Positions 35,782 to 43,579 are shown, counted from the stretch's first letter. The stretch: 64,000 nt of DNA from Anaerolineales bacterium (GCA_030834895.1 JAUQXA010000072.1:1-64000); one strand, 5' to 3'. Notes: generated from the sequence alone by a model not told the origin. Translations and numbers: made by a program.

Positions 35782-36823
35782 ACCTTAAAACTTTGGCAAA
35801 CGCCTCCAACGTTTTTTTCACCCCCACATCGTCCACCCAGTAATGTGTCACCAGGCGGAAACGGCGCGGACCCGCCCAATCCACCAGCACGCCATGCTTC
35901 TTGATCTCATCCACAATTTGATTGACGCTTAATTTGACTTCATCCAGCAGGTCGAAATACACCATGTTGGATGCAGGACTCGCATCTAGTTTCAAACCCC
36001 GCACCTGTTTCAGTCCCTCGTGCAGAATCCTCGCCCGGGCATGGTCCTGCCCAAGCCGCCCTGTCATCTTCTCCAGTGAAATCAGTCCAGCCGCCGCCAG
36101 CACACCCACCTGACGCATCCCGCCACCCAGCATCTTCCTCAGGTGACGCGCCCGTTTAATGAACTTCTGCGACCCGACCAGCATCGACCCAACAGGCGCG
36201 ACGAGCCCTTTGCTCAAGCAGAACATCACCGAGTCGGCGGGCGCGACCAATTCTTTCACATCCACATTCAGCGCAGCTGACGCGTTGAAGATCCGCGCGC
36301 CGTCGATGTGCAGGGACAGGTTGTTGTTGCGGGCAATCTTCCCAACTTCCTGCGTGTACTCTGGTGAAAGCACAACACCGCCGCAAATATTTTGGGTGTT
36401 CTCCAAACAGATCAGCCGCGTGATGGTGTGATGCACATCCTCGGTTTGGATGGCGTTACGGATGTCATCCAAAGCCAGAGTACCGTCTGTTTGATTCTTG
36501 ACCGGATGCGGATGAATTCCACCCAGTGCAGACATGCCCCCCGCCTCGTTGACATAAATATGCGAGCAATCCCCCACGATGGCTTCATCCCCCCGCTGAC
36601 AGTGGGACAGCAAAGCCAGCAGATTGCCCATCGTCCCAGACGGGACAAACAGCGAATCCTCCTTGCCAAGCATCTCGGCGGCTTTTAATTGCAAAGCATT
36701 GACGGTCGGGTCATCCATGTAAACATCGTCGCCCACCTCGGCAGTCGCCATCGCCTCCAACATTTCGGGCGTGGGCTTGGTGACGGTATCAGAACGAAGA
36801 TCTGTGTATTCCATGTTTCTCAT
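35780..36823 (-). CDS. ltaE: Low-specificity L-threonine aldolase
   Basis: This PLP enzyme (347 residues) cleaves threonine or allo-threonine to glycine and acetaldehyde. It begins with LRSDTVTKPTPEMLEAM, the family hallmark, has the PLP aspartate in LHIDGARIFN and the Schiff-base lysine in FCLSKGLVAPVGSML. The chosen ATG at 36823 overlaps the rluD stop as ATGA. The ATG at 36814 with GAGG nine bases upstream is an equally good start, and the family usually begins near it. Confidence 0.93.
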   Translation of the reverse strand: MRNMEYTDLRSDTVTKPTPEMLEAMATAEVGDDVYMDDPTVNALQLKAAEMLGKEDSLFVPSGTMGNLLALLSHCQRGDEAIVGDCSHIYVNEAGGMSALGGIHPHPVKNQTDGTLALDDIRNAIQTEDVHHTITRLICLENTQNICGGVVLSPEYTQEVGKIARNNNLSLHIDGARIFNASAALNVDVKELVAPADSVMFCLSKGLVAPVGSMLVGSQKFIKRARHLRKMLGGGMRQVGVLAAAGLISLEKMTGRLGQDHARARILHEGLKQVRGLKLDASPASNMVYFDLLDEVKLSVNQIVDEIKKHGVLVDWAGPRRFRLVTHYWVDDVGVKKTLEAFAKVLR

Positions 36824-37740
36824 CCTCTCACTTCTTCCAAAACTTTCTTCAACTCCTCCGGCAATTCCGCATCAAAAACACGTGGCTGCTTTTCATTCGT
36901 CAAAACAATTTTCAACCTTGCGGCATGTAAAAAGTGACGGTTGATTTCAACAGTCGGATTCTTCCTGCCATAGATCGCATCTCCTACAATCGGACAACCC
37001 AGGAACTGGCAATGCAATCTGATTTGATGTGTGCGTCCCGTGTGCGGATGGAATTCGAGCAATGTGTGGTCTTTGAACGACTCAAGCGTTTTGTATTCAC
37101 TGACGGCTTCGCGTCCCTTGCCAGCCTGGACAATTGCCATCTTTTTGCGGTGACCTGGGTCGCGCCCGATGGATGCCTCCACCCGTCCCGTCGGTGTGGG
37201 CGGTTTGCCATCCACCAGCGCGAGATAAGTCTTCTCCACCTTTCGCAGACGAAACTGGTCTTGCAGCCAGCGATGGGCGCGTTCATTTTTGGCAAGGATG
37301 ATTAGTCCCGAGGTTTCCTTGTCCAACCGATGGACCAATCCGGGACGTTCCTCGCCACCGATGCCTTCCATCTCGGGGTCATATCCCAGCACGGCATGAA
37401 CCAGCGTGCCGGAGTTATGTCCCGCGGCGGGATGCACCACCATCCCCGCAGGCTTGTTGACGATGAGCAGATCGTCATTTTCAAAAATAATATCGAGCGG
37501 AATATCCTCCCCCACCAAACCCGTCGGCACGGGCGGCGGCACGCGCACTTCGATTTCCGTACCGGATTCAATCGACTGTCCCGCCTTTTTTGCAGGGGCG
37601 CCATTTACGGAAACAAACCCGTCAGCAATCAACCCCTGTAAACGCGCCCGTGAAAATTCAGCAAAGCGGCTGACTAAAAATTTGTCAAGCCGCTCCGCCT
37701 TCTCGCCTACGTATACGAATTTTTCGACTCGGTCACTCAT
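36820..37740 (-). CDS. rluD: RluD-type 23S rRNA pseudouridine synthase
   Basis: This protein (306 residues from the chosen ATG) has an N-terminal S4 RNA-binding domain (about residues 12-70) and a catalytic domain with the family motif GLVHRLDKETSGL, whose aspartate is the nucleophile. Near the end, HTGRTHQIRLH is also characteristic of RluA/RluC/RluD enzymes. The exact target cannot be told from sequence; helix 69 is usual for RluD. A GTG at 37752 extends the frame by four residues; neither start has a good ribosome-binding site. It overlaps ltaE by four bases and follows lspA, matching the common lspA-rluD order. Confidence 0.93.
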   Translation of the reverse strand: MSDRVEKFVYVGEKAERLDKFLVSRFAEFSRARLQGLIADGFVSVNGAPAKKAGQSIESGTEIEVRVPPPVPTGLVGEDIPLDIIFENDDLLIVNKPAGMVVHPAAGHNSGTLVHAVLGYDPEMEGIGGEERPGLVHRLDKETSGLIILAKNERAHRWLQDQFRLRKVEKTYLALVDGKPPTPTGRVEASIGRDPGHRKKMAIVQAGKGREAVSEYKTLESFKDHTLLEFHPHTGRTHQIRLHCQFLGCPIVGDAIYGRKNPTVEINRHFLHAARLKIVLTNEKQPRVFDAELPEELKKVLEEVRG

Positions 37741-37785
37741 GGGAAAGCACACAGGTGGACAGGTAAACAGTGAAATGAATAAACA

Positions 37786-38352
37786 TTATCCTTCGACCCG
37801 GGACGATTGTTCGCCTCCGCCCGAAGACTGATCACTGCCTATTGACGATTGATTACCAGCGGCTTTTCGCTTCGCGTCCTGCCGTTCCTTCCACCAAACA
37901 CCGAGCAGTAAAACGATCACACCGATTGTGATGGAGGAATCTGCAACGTTGAAAACGGGAAACGACCCTACGGAAATAAAATCGGTCACTTTACCCTTTA
38001 GCAGACGGTCGATTAGATTCCCGGCCGCGCCAGCCAATTGCAGACCCATCGCGACTTTCAATGTCCAGTCTTCAGGCTCGACCTGCGGAAAATAATAGAT
38101 GATGGCAATGATCACAAGAATGGCAAGGATGGTAAATACCAAATTCCCATTTTGGAACATGCCAAACGCCGCGCCGCTGTTATGCCAATGCACAATCCGC
38201 GCGTAGGGGCTGAGCCACATCAGCCATTCAGGAAGCCACTGCGCGCCGAACTCGATATTTTCACGCACCAGCCATTTTGTCCACTGGTCAAGCGCTATGA
38301 TCGCACCTGCCACACCAAACAAAACCAAATAATCTTTTACCTTCTGATTCAA
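37786..38352 (-). CDS. lspA: Lipoprotein signal peptidase (signal peptidase II)
   Basis: LspA (188 residues, four membrane helices) removes the signal peptide of diacylated lipoproteins. The two catalytic aspartates are in GAAGNLIDRLL and VFNVADSSI, and the conserved HNSGAAFGMF loop is present. It has an unusual C-terminal tail of about 30 residues rich in Gln, Ser and Gly (three QSS repeats), beyond the usual family end near 160. It lies 46 bases ahead of rluD. With lgt at 21955 it completes the first two steps of lipoprotein maturation. Confidence 0.96.
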   Translation of the reverse strand: MNQKVKDYLVLFGVAGAIIALDQWTKWLVRENIEFGAQWLPEWLMWLSPYARIVHWHNSGAAFGMFQNGNLVFTILAILVIIAIIYYFPQVEPEDWTLKVAMGLQLAGAAGNLIDRLLKGKVTDFISVGSFPVFNVADSSITIGVIVLLLGVWWKERQDAKRKAAGNQSSIGSDQSSGGGEQSSRVEG

Positions 38353-38378
38353 AAGTCACCTCTCCAAAATTAGTCCGC

Positions 38379-39539
38379 CTATTGTACCCCACCCACAAAC
38401 ACCCTCGGCACACGTGCGCTGATGTTGGTCATCACCTCGTACTCGTTCGTACCAGCCCAATCCGCCAGTTCCTCAGGGGTAATACCATTGCCAAGCAGGG
38501 TGACTTCATCTCCAACCTGGACATCGTCCGCACCGACATTGGTCATGAACTGATCCATGCAGACACGTCCCACCTGCGGATATGATCTGCCGTTGATAAT
38601 GACCCGCCCTTGATTTGTCATGCGACGGAAGTAACCGTCGGCATATCCACACGGGATAGTGGCGATTCGAGTCTCCGCCTCGGCATGCCACAACGACCCA
38701 TAGCTGACCGAACGTCCCGGTTTAATGACCTTGCTGTATACGACTTTCGACTTCCACGTCATGGCAGGCTTGACATCAATCGTCTTTTCGATGTCGCGCG
38801 CGGGATACACACCATAAAACAAGACGCCAGGACGCACCATGTCATAGTAACTTTCCGGCAGAGACAAGGTTGCTCCCGAATTTGCCATGTGGCGGATGGG
38901 AGGATGCGGCACGCTGCGTTTTTCGTAAATAGACAACACTTCCTGAAATCGTTCCAGTTGAAGGGAAGCAGGGACAATATCTGTGCGAAGAATTTCTTCC
39001 TCTTCTCCAGAAGCCGTCTCTTCAATATAAGAAGGCGAGACCTCAGAATTCGCAAAGTGGGTAAATATCCCCTCGATTCTTACAAATTGGCTACACGCCA
39101 GGGATTTTTCGATCAACGGTTCGGCTTCATACTCACGGACACCGATGCGTTCCATACCTGTATCTATCTTGAGATGCACTTTGAGTTGCTTGCGGGTTGA
39201 CTGAGCCAACTGGTCAACGGCGGTCAACAGGTCGAGAGAAGAAGCCGCGAGGGTCAGGTCATAGTCAAGGAAGTCGGGCAATTGCTCGCGCAGAGTCCCA
39301 CCCATCACCAAAATCGGTTTTGTAATCCCCATCTTCCGCAGGTGGATCCCCTCCTCCACAATCGCCACGCCGATGTAATCGGCAAAGGGAGTGATGAAGG
39401 GCGCAACACCATCCACGCCGTGACCATAGGCATTGGCCTTCAGCACGACAAGGACTTTCGCAGGCGCAACTTTCGCGCGGATGTTATCGAGATTTTGTTT
39501 CAGTTGGGAAAGGTTGACTTCAAGATATGTGGGACGCAT
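38379..39539 (-). CDS. alr: Alanine racemase
   Basis: This PLP enzyme makes D-alanine for peptidoglycan. In the 386-residue protein from the chosen start, Lys34 in VVLKANAYGHG holds PLP and the second catalytic base is the Tyr in SVSYGSLWHA. The CMDQFMTNV motif is present. The start at 39539 (MRPTYLEVNLSQL) matches the family. The longer frame from 39578 adds 13 unrelated residues. There is an acidic insertion near residue 170 (ETASGEEEEIL). It lies 27 bases ahead of lspA and is probably cotranscribed with it. Confidence 0.96.
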   Translation of the reverse strand: MRPTYLEVNLSQLKQNLDNIRAKVAPAKVLVVLKANAYGHGVDGVAPFITPFADYIGVAIVEEGIHLRKMGITKPILVMGGTLREQLPDFLDYDLTLAASSLDLLTAVDQLAQSTRKQLKVHLKIDTGMERIGVREYEAEPLIEKSLACSQFVRIEGIFTHFANSEVSPSYIEETASGEEEEILRTDIVPASLQLERFQEVLSIYEKRSVPHPPIRHMANSGATLSLPESYYDMVRPGVLFYGVYPARDIEKTIDVKPAMTWKSKVVYSKVIKPGRSVSYGSLWHAEAETRIATIPCGYADGYFRRMTNQGRVIINGRSYPQVGRVCMDQFMTNVGADDVQVGDEVTLLGNGITPEELADWAGTNEYEVMTNISARVPRVFVGGVQ

Positions 39540-39674
39540 GCCGCTATTGTATCGCACCTCACAAAGCGTGACATACACGCAGGAATATATCTCATCTCAG
39601 TCTCTTGCTAATGCATCGCCAAGGAGGGTGTGGGGTATTGGTAAGGTTGGAGTGATTTGTAGGATAGTGAGAAA

Positions 39675-39845
39675 ATGATAGCCAAACTTGTTGTATACAA
39701 ATATCGAAATTGTGACAGTCAAAATATCGTCAAAAATGGACACAATGCAAGTGGCAGTCAGCAATACCTGTGCAAAGACTGTAGCAAACGCGGTGTGCTG
39801 GAATCCGCATCCAAATGGAAAACAAACCAAGGAATGGTTCGATGA
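39675..39845 (+). pseudogene. Remnant of an IS1-type transposase N-terminus
   Basis: This 56-codon frame reads SQNIVKNGHNASGSQQYLCK and DCSKRGVLE, matching the zinc-finger start of IS1-type (InsA-like) transposases. The first zinc-pair cysteine position is changed (YKYRNC), while YLCKDC is kept. The frame then stops at TGA with no helix-turn-helix or catalytic domain. It overlaps a different-frame ORF that runs into the next gene. It is best read as a scar of an old insertion. No terminal inverted repeats were identified. Confidence 0.65.
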
Positions 39846-39942
39846 GTATTCCACAGCCGAAGTTCTAACATTTAGGCAAAAGGATATTGTGGAAAATTGG
39901 ACACTTTATCGGGATCGTTTCTTGAAGGAGATGAATTTATGA
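39736..39942 (+). CDS. Small ORF coupled to the DUF5647-like gene, possibly a truncated gene
   Basis: This frame (68 residues from the ATG at 39736; it stays open upstream to a TTG at 39688) ends KEWFDEYSTAEVLTFRQKDI, then VENWTLYRDRFLKEMNL. Its TGA overlaps the ATG of the next gene in an ATGA junction, typical of translational coupling. Its 5' half lies across the transposase remnant in another frame, so the original start of the gene may have been replaced. The C-terminal 37 residues look like protein; the rest may not be. No family recognised. Confidence 0.35.
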   Translation: MDTMQVAVSNTCAKTVANAVCWNPHPNGKQTKEWFDEYSTAEVLTFRQKDIVENWTLYRDRFLKEMNL

Positions 39943-40214
39943 AAGAATTCTATCGCGCCAAGCACAGCGAATTATTTGTGGAATTTACGCGCTATCTCAC
40001 GACGCATCCAAAGTTCAGTGAAAAAATCCCCGAAGGCGCGGAAGTGGTCCTGCTGGACAGCCGCGACAAGGGGTACACACGTTTTATGCTCAAAAATACG
40101 CCAAAGGGCAAGATGAAGGTTGTATTCGTGGATGTGGGCGAACTGGCTCCCATTCGGTCAAGATTGCGAAAACCGAAGATCATCGCGCGTCCATCCGCTG
40201 TGACAAGTGGGTAA
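39939..40214 (+). CDS. Small protein resembling DUF5647
   Basis: This 91-residue protein begins MKEFYRAKHSELFVEFTRYL and has HPKFSEKIPEGAEVVLLDSR, a pattern like the DUF5647 family of small proteins with unknown role. The ATG at 39939 overlaps the preceding TGA. It is followed by a bidirectional terminator. The pairing with a second small ORF upstream recalls two-gene stress or toxin-antitoxin modules, but nothing in the sequence proves that. Confidence 0.6.
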   Translation: MKEFYRAKHSELFVEFTRYLTTHPKFSEKIPEGAEVVLLDSRDKGYTRFMLKNTPKGKMKVVFVDVGELAPIRSRLRKPKIIARPSAVTSG

Positions 40215-40258
40215 AAAAGAGACGGTCGTCCGCTTTGCAAGATGACCGTCTCTTTTTC
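40213..40258. terminator. Bidirectional terminator
   Basis: A long stem with core AAAGAGACGGTC/GACCGTCTCTTT is flanked by A-runs on the left and T-runs on the right. It separates the convergent DUF5647-like gene and hpt. Confidence 0.85.
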
Positions 40259-40266
40259 AAACACAA

Positions 40267-40824
40267 TTATTTGGGCGGTGTGTACTTCTCCAAATCCACC
40301 ACGCCGACAAAATCCAGGTTGCGGTGGTATTCGTCGAGGTCGAGCCCGTAGCCGAAGACGAATTTATTGGGGATGGTGAAGCCGAGATAGTCAATGGGGA
40401 CATTGGCTTCGCGGCGTTCGGGTTTATCGAGCAGGGCGCAGACTTTGAGTGACTTCGGCTGGCGGGTCTTCAACAGGTCCAGCACGGAAGAAATGGTGTG
40501 ACCGCTGTCCACGATATCCTCGACCAAAAGCACCTGTTGTCCACGGATATCCATTTGCAGGTCGAGGGTCACGCGGGCGGAACCAGTTGACTCGCGCTTG
40601 CCCACGCCGTAGGACGAGACCGCCATGAAATCCATCTTGTGCGGCGAGGTGATATTGCGGCTGAGGTCCACCATGAACGGCACTCCCCCACGCAGGATGC
40701 AGATCAACAACAGGTCGCCATCGGGGTAGTCCGCGCTGATTTGGGCGCCAAGTTCCTTCACGCGGGCTTGCAACTTATCTGCGTCGATCAAAACTTCGGC
40801 GAGAACTTCTTTATAATTTTGCAT
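40267..40824 (-). CDS. hpt: Hypoxanthine phosphoribosyltransferase
   Basis: This 185-residue enzyme converts hypoxanthine or guanine plus PRPP to IMP or GMP. The PRPP-binding signature is VLLVEDIVDSGHTIS, with the pyrophosphate loop in CILRGGVPFM and the base-binding region ending VFGYGLDLDEYHRN. Length is normal. It works after PunA (30078) in purine salvage. A palindromic repeat lies in its upstream region and tdk lies beyond that on the same strand. Confidence 0.96.
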   Translation of the reverse strand: MQNYKEVLAEVLIDADKLQARVKELGAQISADYPDGDLLLICILRGGVPFMVDLSRNITSPHKMDFMAVSSYGVGKRESTGSARVTLDLQMDIRGQQVLLVEDIVDSGHTISSVLDLLKTRQPKSLKVCALLDKPERREANVPIDYLGFTIPNKFVFGYGLDLDEYHRNLDFVGVVDLEKYTPPK

Positions 40825-40847
40825 GGTTATGGTTCCTTATGAACTAT

Positions 40848-40940
40848 GTCATTGCGAAGGAGCCGCGTAGCGGCGACAGAAGCAATCTCCCCATAATTTG
40901 GAGGTTGCTTCGGACGGAAAAACGCCGTCCTCACAAAGAC
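40848..40940. repeat. Palindromic element with GTCATTGCGA ends (intergenic copy)
   Basis: The left end reads GTCATTGCGAAGG. The inner arms GAAGCAATCTCC and GGAGGTTGCTTC pair with one mismatch. The right end is degenerate (CTCACAAAGAC). Total length is about 93 bp. It fills the spacer between tdk and hpt. The same family occurs inside the gene at 61791-62819. Confidence 0.8.
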
Positions 40941-40946
40941 ATCTGG

Positions 40947-41516
40947 TTATCTTGGCACTTCATGGTGACGGCGGCAACGCGCTTCGTACAGTTCCGATGC
41001 GCCGACGATCACCACAGGGTCATCATACCGCGCGGGCTTGCCGTTGACCAGTCTTTGGGTTCGGGAGGCTTCGTCACCGCAGGCCATGCAGATGGCGTGG
41101 AGCTTTGAAACGTGCTCCGCCACAGCCATCAGCGTGGGCATCGAACCAAACGGTTCGCCGCGGAAGTCGGTATCCAGCCCGGCGACCAGCACCCGCACTC
41201 CGCGTGAGGCAAGTTCCTTTGCCACGTCCACCACTTCGGGGTCGAAGAATTGGGCTTCATCGATGCCAACGACGGTTGTGTCCGCATCCAGCCTGGAGCG
41301 GATGTCCGCCGCCTTTTCAACTGGAATCGCATCAAAGGTCGAACCCGTATGTGAAGCGACCTTCTCCACTGCATAGCGAATGTCGATGGCGGGCTTGAAT
41401 ACCTGCACCTTTTGCCTGGCAATGGTTGCCCGAACCAGTCGTCGGATCAACTCATCCGTCTTGCCGCTAAACATCGAACCGCAAATGACTTCAATCGAAC
41501 CGTGTGTGTGACGCAT
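40947..41516 (-). CDS. tdk: Thymidine kinase (type II)
   Basis: This 189-residue enzyme phosphorylates thymidine. Its Walker A is GSMFSGKTDELI, the aspartate motif is IDEAQFFD, and zinc ligands lie in CMACGDE and near the C-terminus (CRRHHE). Specificity residues follow the human TK1-like type. The start at 41516 (MRHTHGSIEV) has GGGAG just upstream. An in-frame extension to 41555 is not supported. Together with hpt it forms a nucleoside/base salvage pair separated by a palindromic repeat. Confidence 0.95.
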   Translation of the reverse strand: MRHTHGSIEVICGSMFSGKTDELIRRLVRATIARQKVQVFKPAIDIRYAVEKVASHTGSTFDAIPVEKAADIRSRLDADTTVVGIDEAQFFDPEVVDVAKELASRGVRVLVAGLDTDFRGEPFGSMPTLMAVAEHVSKLHAICMACGDEASRTQRLVNGKPARYDDPVVIVGASELYEARCRRHHEVPR

Positions 41517-41607
41517 ATCCACTCCCAAAAAAGAATATAGAATACCCGCGGTCAAAAATTGCGCTTTCCGCCCTCTAAAAAAGCGCAGTTTGTGACCGAG
41601 TGCGGTA

Positions 41608-41640
41608 TAAAAACAGGCAGATGCTTTTGCATCTGCCTGT
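41608..41640 (-). terminator. Intrinsic terminator of the rplU-rpmA-rpmE operon
   Basis: The 12-bp stem ACAGGCAGATGC/GCATCTGCCTGT has a TTTT loop and is followed on the minus strand by TTTTTATA. It lies about 45 bases after the rpmE stop. Confidence 0.88.
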
Positions 41641-41683
41641 CTAGTTTACCTGAGAAATCTTTACCTGACAAAGCGCTGAAAGC

Positions 41684-42211
41684 CTATCCTTCGGCTTCAG
41701 GAGTTTCAGCAACTTCCGCGGATTTGGGAGCCTTGGGCGCTTTGGGAGCATCTGGAACTTCGGGAACTTCAAAACCCAGGGCACGCAGTTTCTTCTTGGA
41801 AGCGGTCAGCGAGGATTGCCCAAAGCCCGGGATTTCCAGCATGGCGGCATTGCCTTCGCCGAGTTTGGCGAGGATTTGACCAATGCTCAAGATGCCAGCC
41901 TTCTTCAGTGCATCGGTTGCGCGCGGGGAAAGGACAAGGTCGTCAATCGAGCGGTCGGGCGAGTTCGCGGACTCTTCCTTGGCTTTCTGCTGTTCCACGT
42001 AGGTCTGGCGGGCGGAAAGTTTCTTGTAGAAGCGATCCACCTGACCTTCGACATCGAGGATGCGGGCGGATTCACCGGTAAAGAACGGGTGACAATTCGA
42101 GCAAACGTCCACGCGCAGTTCCTTCTTGGTGGACATGGTGGTCCATGTCTTGCCGCAGGAGGCGCAGGTGACCTTGGCTTCAAAGACGTTGGGATGGATT
42201 CCAGTTTTCAT
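41684..42211 (-). CDS. rpmE: Ribosomal protein bL31 fused to an RNA polymerase alpha-CTD-like domain
   Basis: Residues 1-75 are bL31 of the zinc type, with CASC (16-19) and CSNCHPFFTG (37-40 for the cysteines). Residues about 87-148 look like the alpha C-terminal domain of RNA polymerase: SIDDLVLSPRATDALKKAG, then the helix-hairpin-helix IPGFGQSSLTASKKKLRALG. The DNA-contact Arg265 of E. coli alpha has an equivalent (Arg97), but Asn268 and Lys298 are replaced by Asp and Ser. The last 27 residues are a Pro/Ala/Lys/Glu tail with PKAPKAPK. The total of 175 residues is about 100 more than usual. It is last in the rplU-rpmA-rpmE operon. Confidence 0.9.
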   Translation of the reverse strand: MKTGIHPNVFEAKVTCASCGKTWTTMSTKKELRVDVCSNCHPFFTGESARILDVEGQVDRFYKKLSARQTYVEQQKAKEESANSPDRSIDDLVLSPRATDALKKAGILSIGQILAKLGEGNAAMLEIPGFGQSSLTASKKKLRALGFEVPEVPDAPKAPKAPKSAEVAETPEAEG

Positions 42212-42213
42212 GA

Positions 42214-42474
42214 TTATTCCGCCTCGACAGGGACGATATTCACGCGCTTGCGTCCATGCACCACATCGAACATCACGATCCCGTCCGCGATTGCGAACAG
42301 GGTGTCGTCCTTGCCGACCAAAACATTAAGACCCGGCTTGATCTTTGTGCCGCGCTGGCGGACAAGGATGTTGCCTGAAAGAACAAATTGACCGGCGTAA
42401 CGCTTCACGCCCAAACGCTGGGAGTTGCTGTCACGACCGTTGCGGGTTGAGCCGCCGCCTGTTTTATGTGCCAT
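42214..42474 (-). CDS. rpmA: 50S ribosomal protein bL27
   Basis: This is ribosomal protein L27 (86 residues), whose N-terminus reaches the peptidyl-transferase centre. It begins MAHKTGGGSTRNGRDSNSQR and continues LGVKRYAGQFVLSGNILVRQ, both classic. There is no N-terminal cleavage extension of the Firmicutes type. It stands between rplU (25 bases) and the rpmE fusion (2 bases). Confidence 0.98.
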   Translation of the reverse strand: MAHKTGGGSTRNGRDSNSQRLGVKRYAGQFVLSGNILVRQRGTKIKPGLNVLVGKDDTLFAIADGIVMFDVVHGRKRVNIVPVEAE

Positions 42475-42499
42475 ATCTACCTCTCACTTTACTATCGGG

Positions 42500-42811
42500 C
42501 TAGCCGATGGACTCGATCATCAGGCGCGTGTAAAAGTGACGATGACCGCCCTTGACGCGGATGCGTTTCTTGGGGCGATACTTGAAGGAAGTCACCTTCG
42601 GGCCCTTGACATGGTCCACCACCGAAGCGGAAACCTTCACCCCGCTGACGGTGGGTGTGCCAACCATTACATTGTCTTCATCGGAAACGAGGAGGACGCG
42701 CTCGAAATCGAACTTTTCGCCCACTTCACGGGCAAGGCGATCCACATCGATGGTGGAGCCTTCGACGGCACGGTATTGTTTGCCGCCGCTTTCGACGATA
42801 GCAATTTTCAT
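42500..42811 (-). CDS. rplU: 50S ribosomal protein bL21
   Basis: This is ribosomal protein L21 (103 residues from the chosen start). It begins MKIAIVESGGKQYRAVEGST and ends with the RRKR-type region (KYRPKKRIRVKGGHRHFYTR), as usual. The ATG at 42811 follows GGAG by five bases. The six-residue upstream extension is not supported. It is the first gene of the rplU-rpmA-rpmE operon behind a consensus promoter. Confidence 0.97.
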   Translation of the reverse strand: MKIAIVESGGKQYRAVEGSTIDVDRLAREVGEKFDFERVLLVSDEDNVMVGTPTVSGVKVSASVVDHVKGPKVTSFKYRPKKRIRVKGGHRHFYTRLMIESIG

Positions 42812-42926
42812 TTTTTCTCCAGTCATCACTTCGCCACATATCCCGCGGACACTTTCAACCCTTCGATTTTGCTCAGGGCAAGTCTACGCCGGACTGCGGG
42901 GAAGCTGGGTTAATTTAGCGGGCGGT

Positions 42927-42956
42927 ATTATACATGCGGGAAGGCAGACCTGTCAA
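42927..42956 (-). promoter_or_regulatory. Sigma-70 type promoter of the rplU operon
   Basis: On the minus strand TTGACA (42956-42951) is followed by an 18-base spacer and TATAAT (42932-42927). The start near 42920 gives a leader of about 110 bases before rplU, long enough to hold a regulatory structure. I see no other gene in 42812-43029. Confidence 0.85.
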
Positions 42957-43029
42957 CGATTCTGGAGAGGGGATTCGGCGCGATTCAGCGATACAACAAG
43001 TCAGCGAATCAGTGATTCAGCGGGGTGGG

Positions 43030-43066
43030 GAAAAAATAAGCCGTTTCCTTTTGGGGAGAACGGCTT
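43030..43066 (-). terminator. Intrinsic terminator after the coiled-coil protein gene
   Basis: The stem AAGCCGTT/AACGGCTT (43038-43045 with 43059-43066) is followed on the minus strand by ATTTTTT. It lies about 40 bases after the stop at 43106. Confidence 0.82.
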
Positions 43067-43105
43067 GTGTCCTCGCCGCTGGGACGGCGTTGGAGCAACT
43101 CCAAT

Positions 43106-43579
43106 TTACTTTGGCAACATGCCCGTGATGGTCCTCGTCACAGACTGAAGCTGGGCTGCGTGTCCCTTGATCTTGTTCACATCGCCGGTGTTGAGTCCAG
43201 AGCGGACATCGGTGATGGTCTTGGAAGTAGTCGCTTCATTGTCTATGATCTTCTGAGTCATGGTTTCCAGGTTGACAAGCAATGCCATCACGTTCTTGGG
43301 GACGACGGGCAGGTTCTTGAGGATGGGGAGCAGGACGTCCAAAATCTGGTTGGCAATACGGGCGTACTTGACCGTCAGCGTGTGCAGCGACCCGATGGAA
43401 CTGGTCAACTCGATGGCGATCTCCTGGATCGAGTCGATCATCTCCTTGTTCTGCTCGATGATCTTGGTAATGTCGGTGATCGAGTCTGTCAATTTGTCCG
43501 AAAATTTGACGAAGGAAGCGGGCTGGGCAGACGCAACGCTGCCTTTGGCTGTTGTTGTTGCTTTAATTGGGGCGGGCAT
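43106..43579 (-). CDS. Hypothetical helical/coiled-coil protein
   Basis: This 157-residue protein has a low-complexity Ala/Thr/Pro start (about 25 residues), then long amphipathic helices with heptad-like spacing (KLTDSITDITKIIEQNKEMI, then IANQILDVLLPILKNLPVVP). There are no cysteines, no membrane segments and no catalytic motif. AAGGAG lies eight bases before the ATG and a terminator follows, so it is a real single-gene unit. It may be a structural or gas-vesicle/phasin-like protein, but no family was recognised and the resemblance is only in composition. Confidence 0.7.
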   Translation of the reverse strand: MPAPIKATTTAKGSVASAQPASFVKFSDKLTDSITDITKIIEQNKEMIDSIQEIAIELTSSIGSLHTLTVKYARIANQILDVLLPILKNLPVVPKNVMALLVNLETMTQKIIDNEATTSKTITDVRSGLNTGDVNKIKGHAAQLQSVTRTITGMLPK

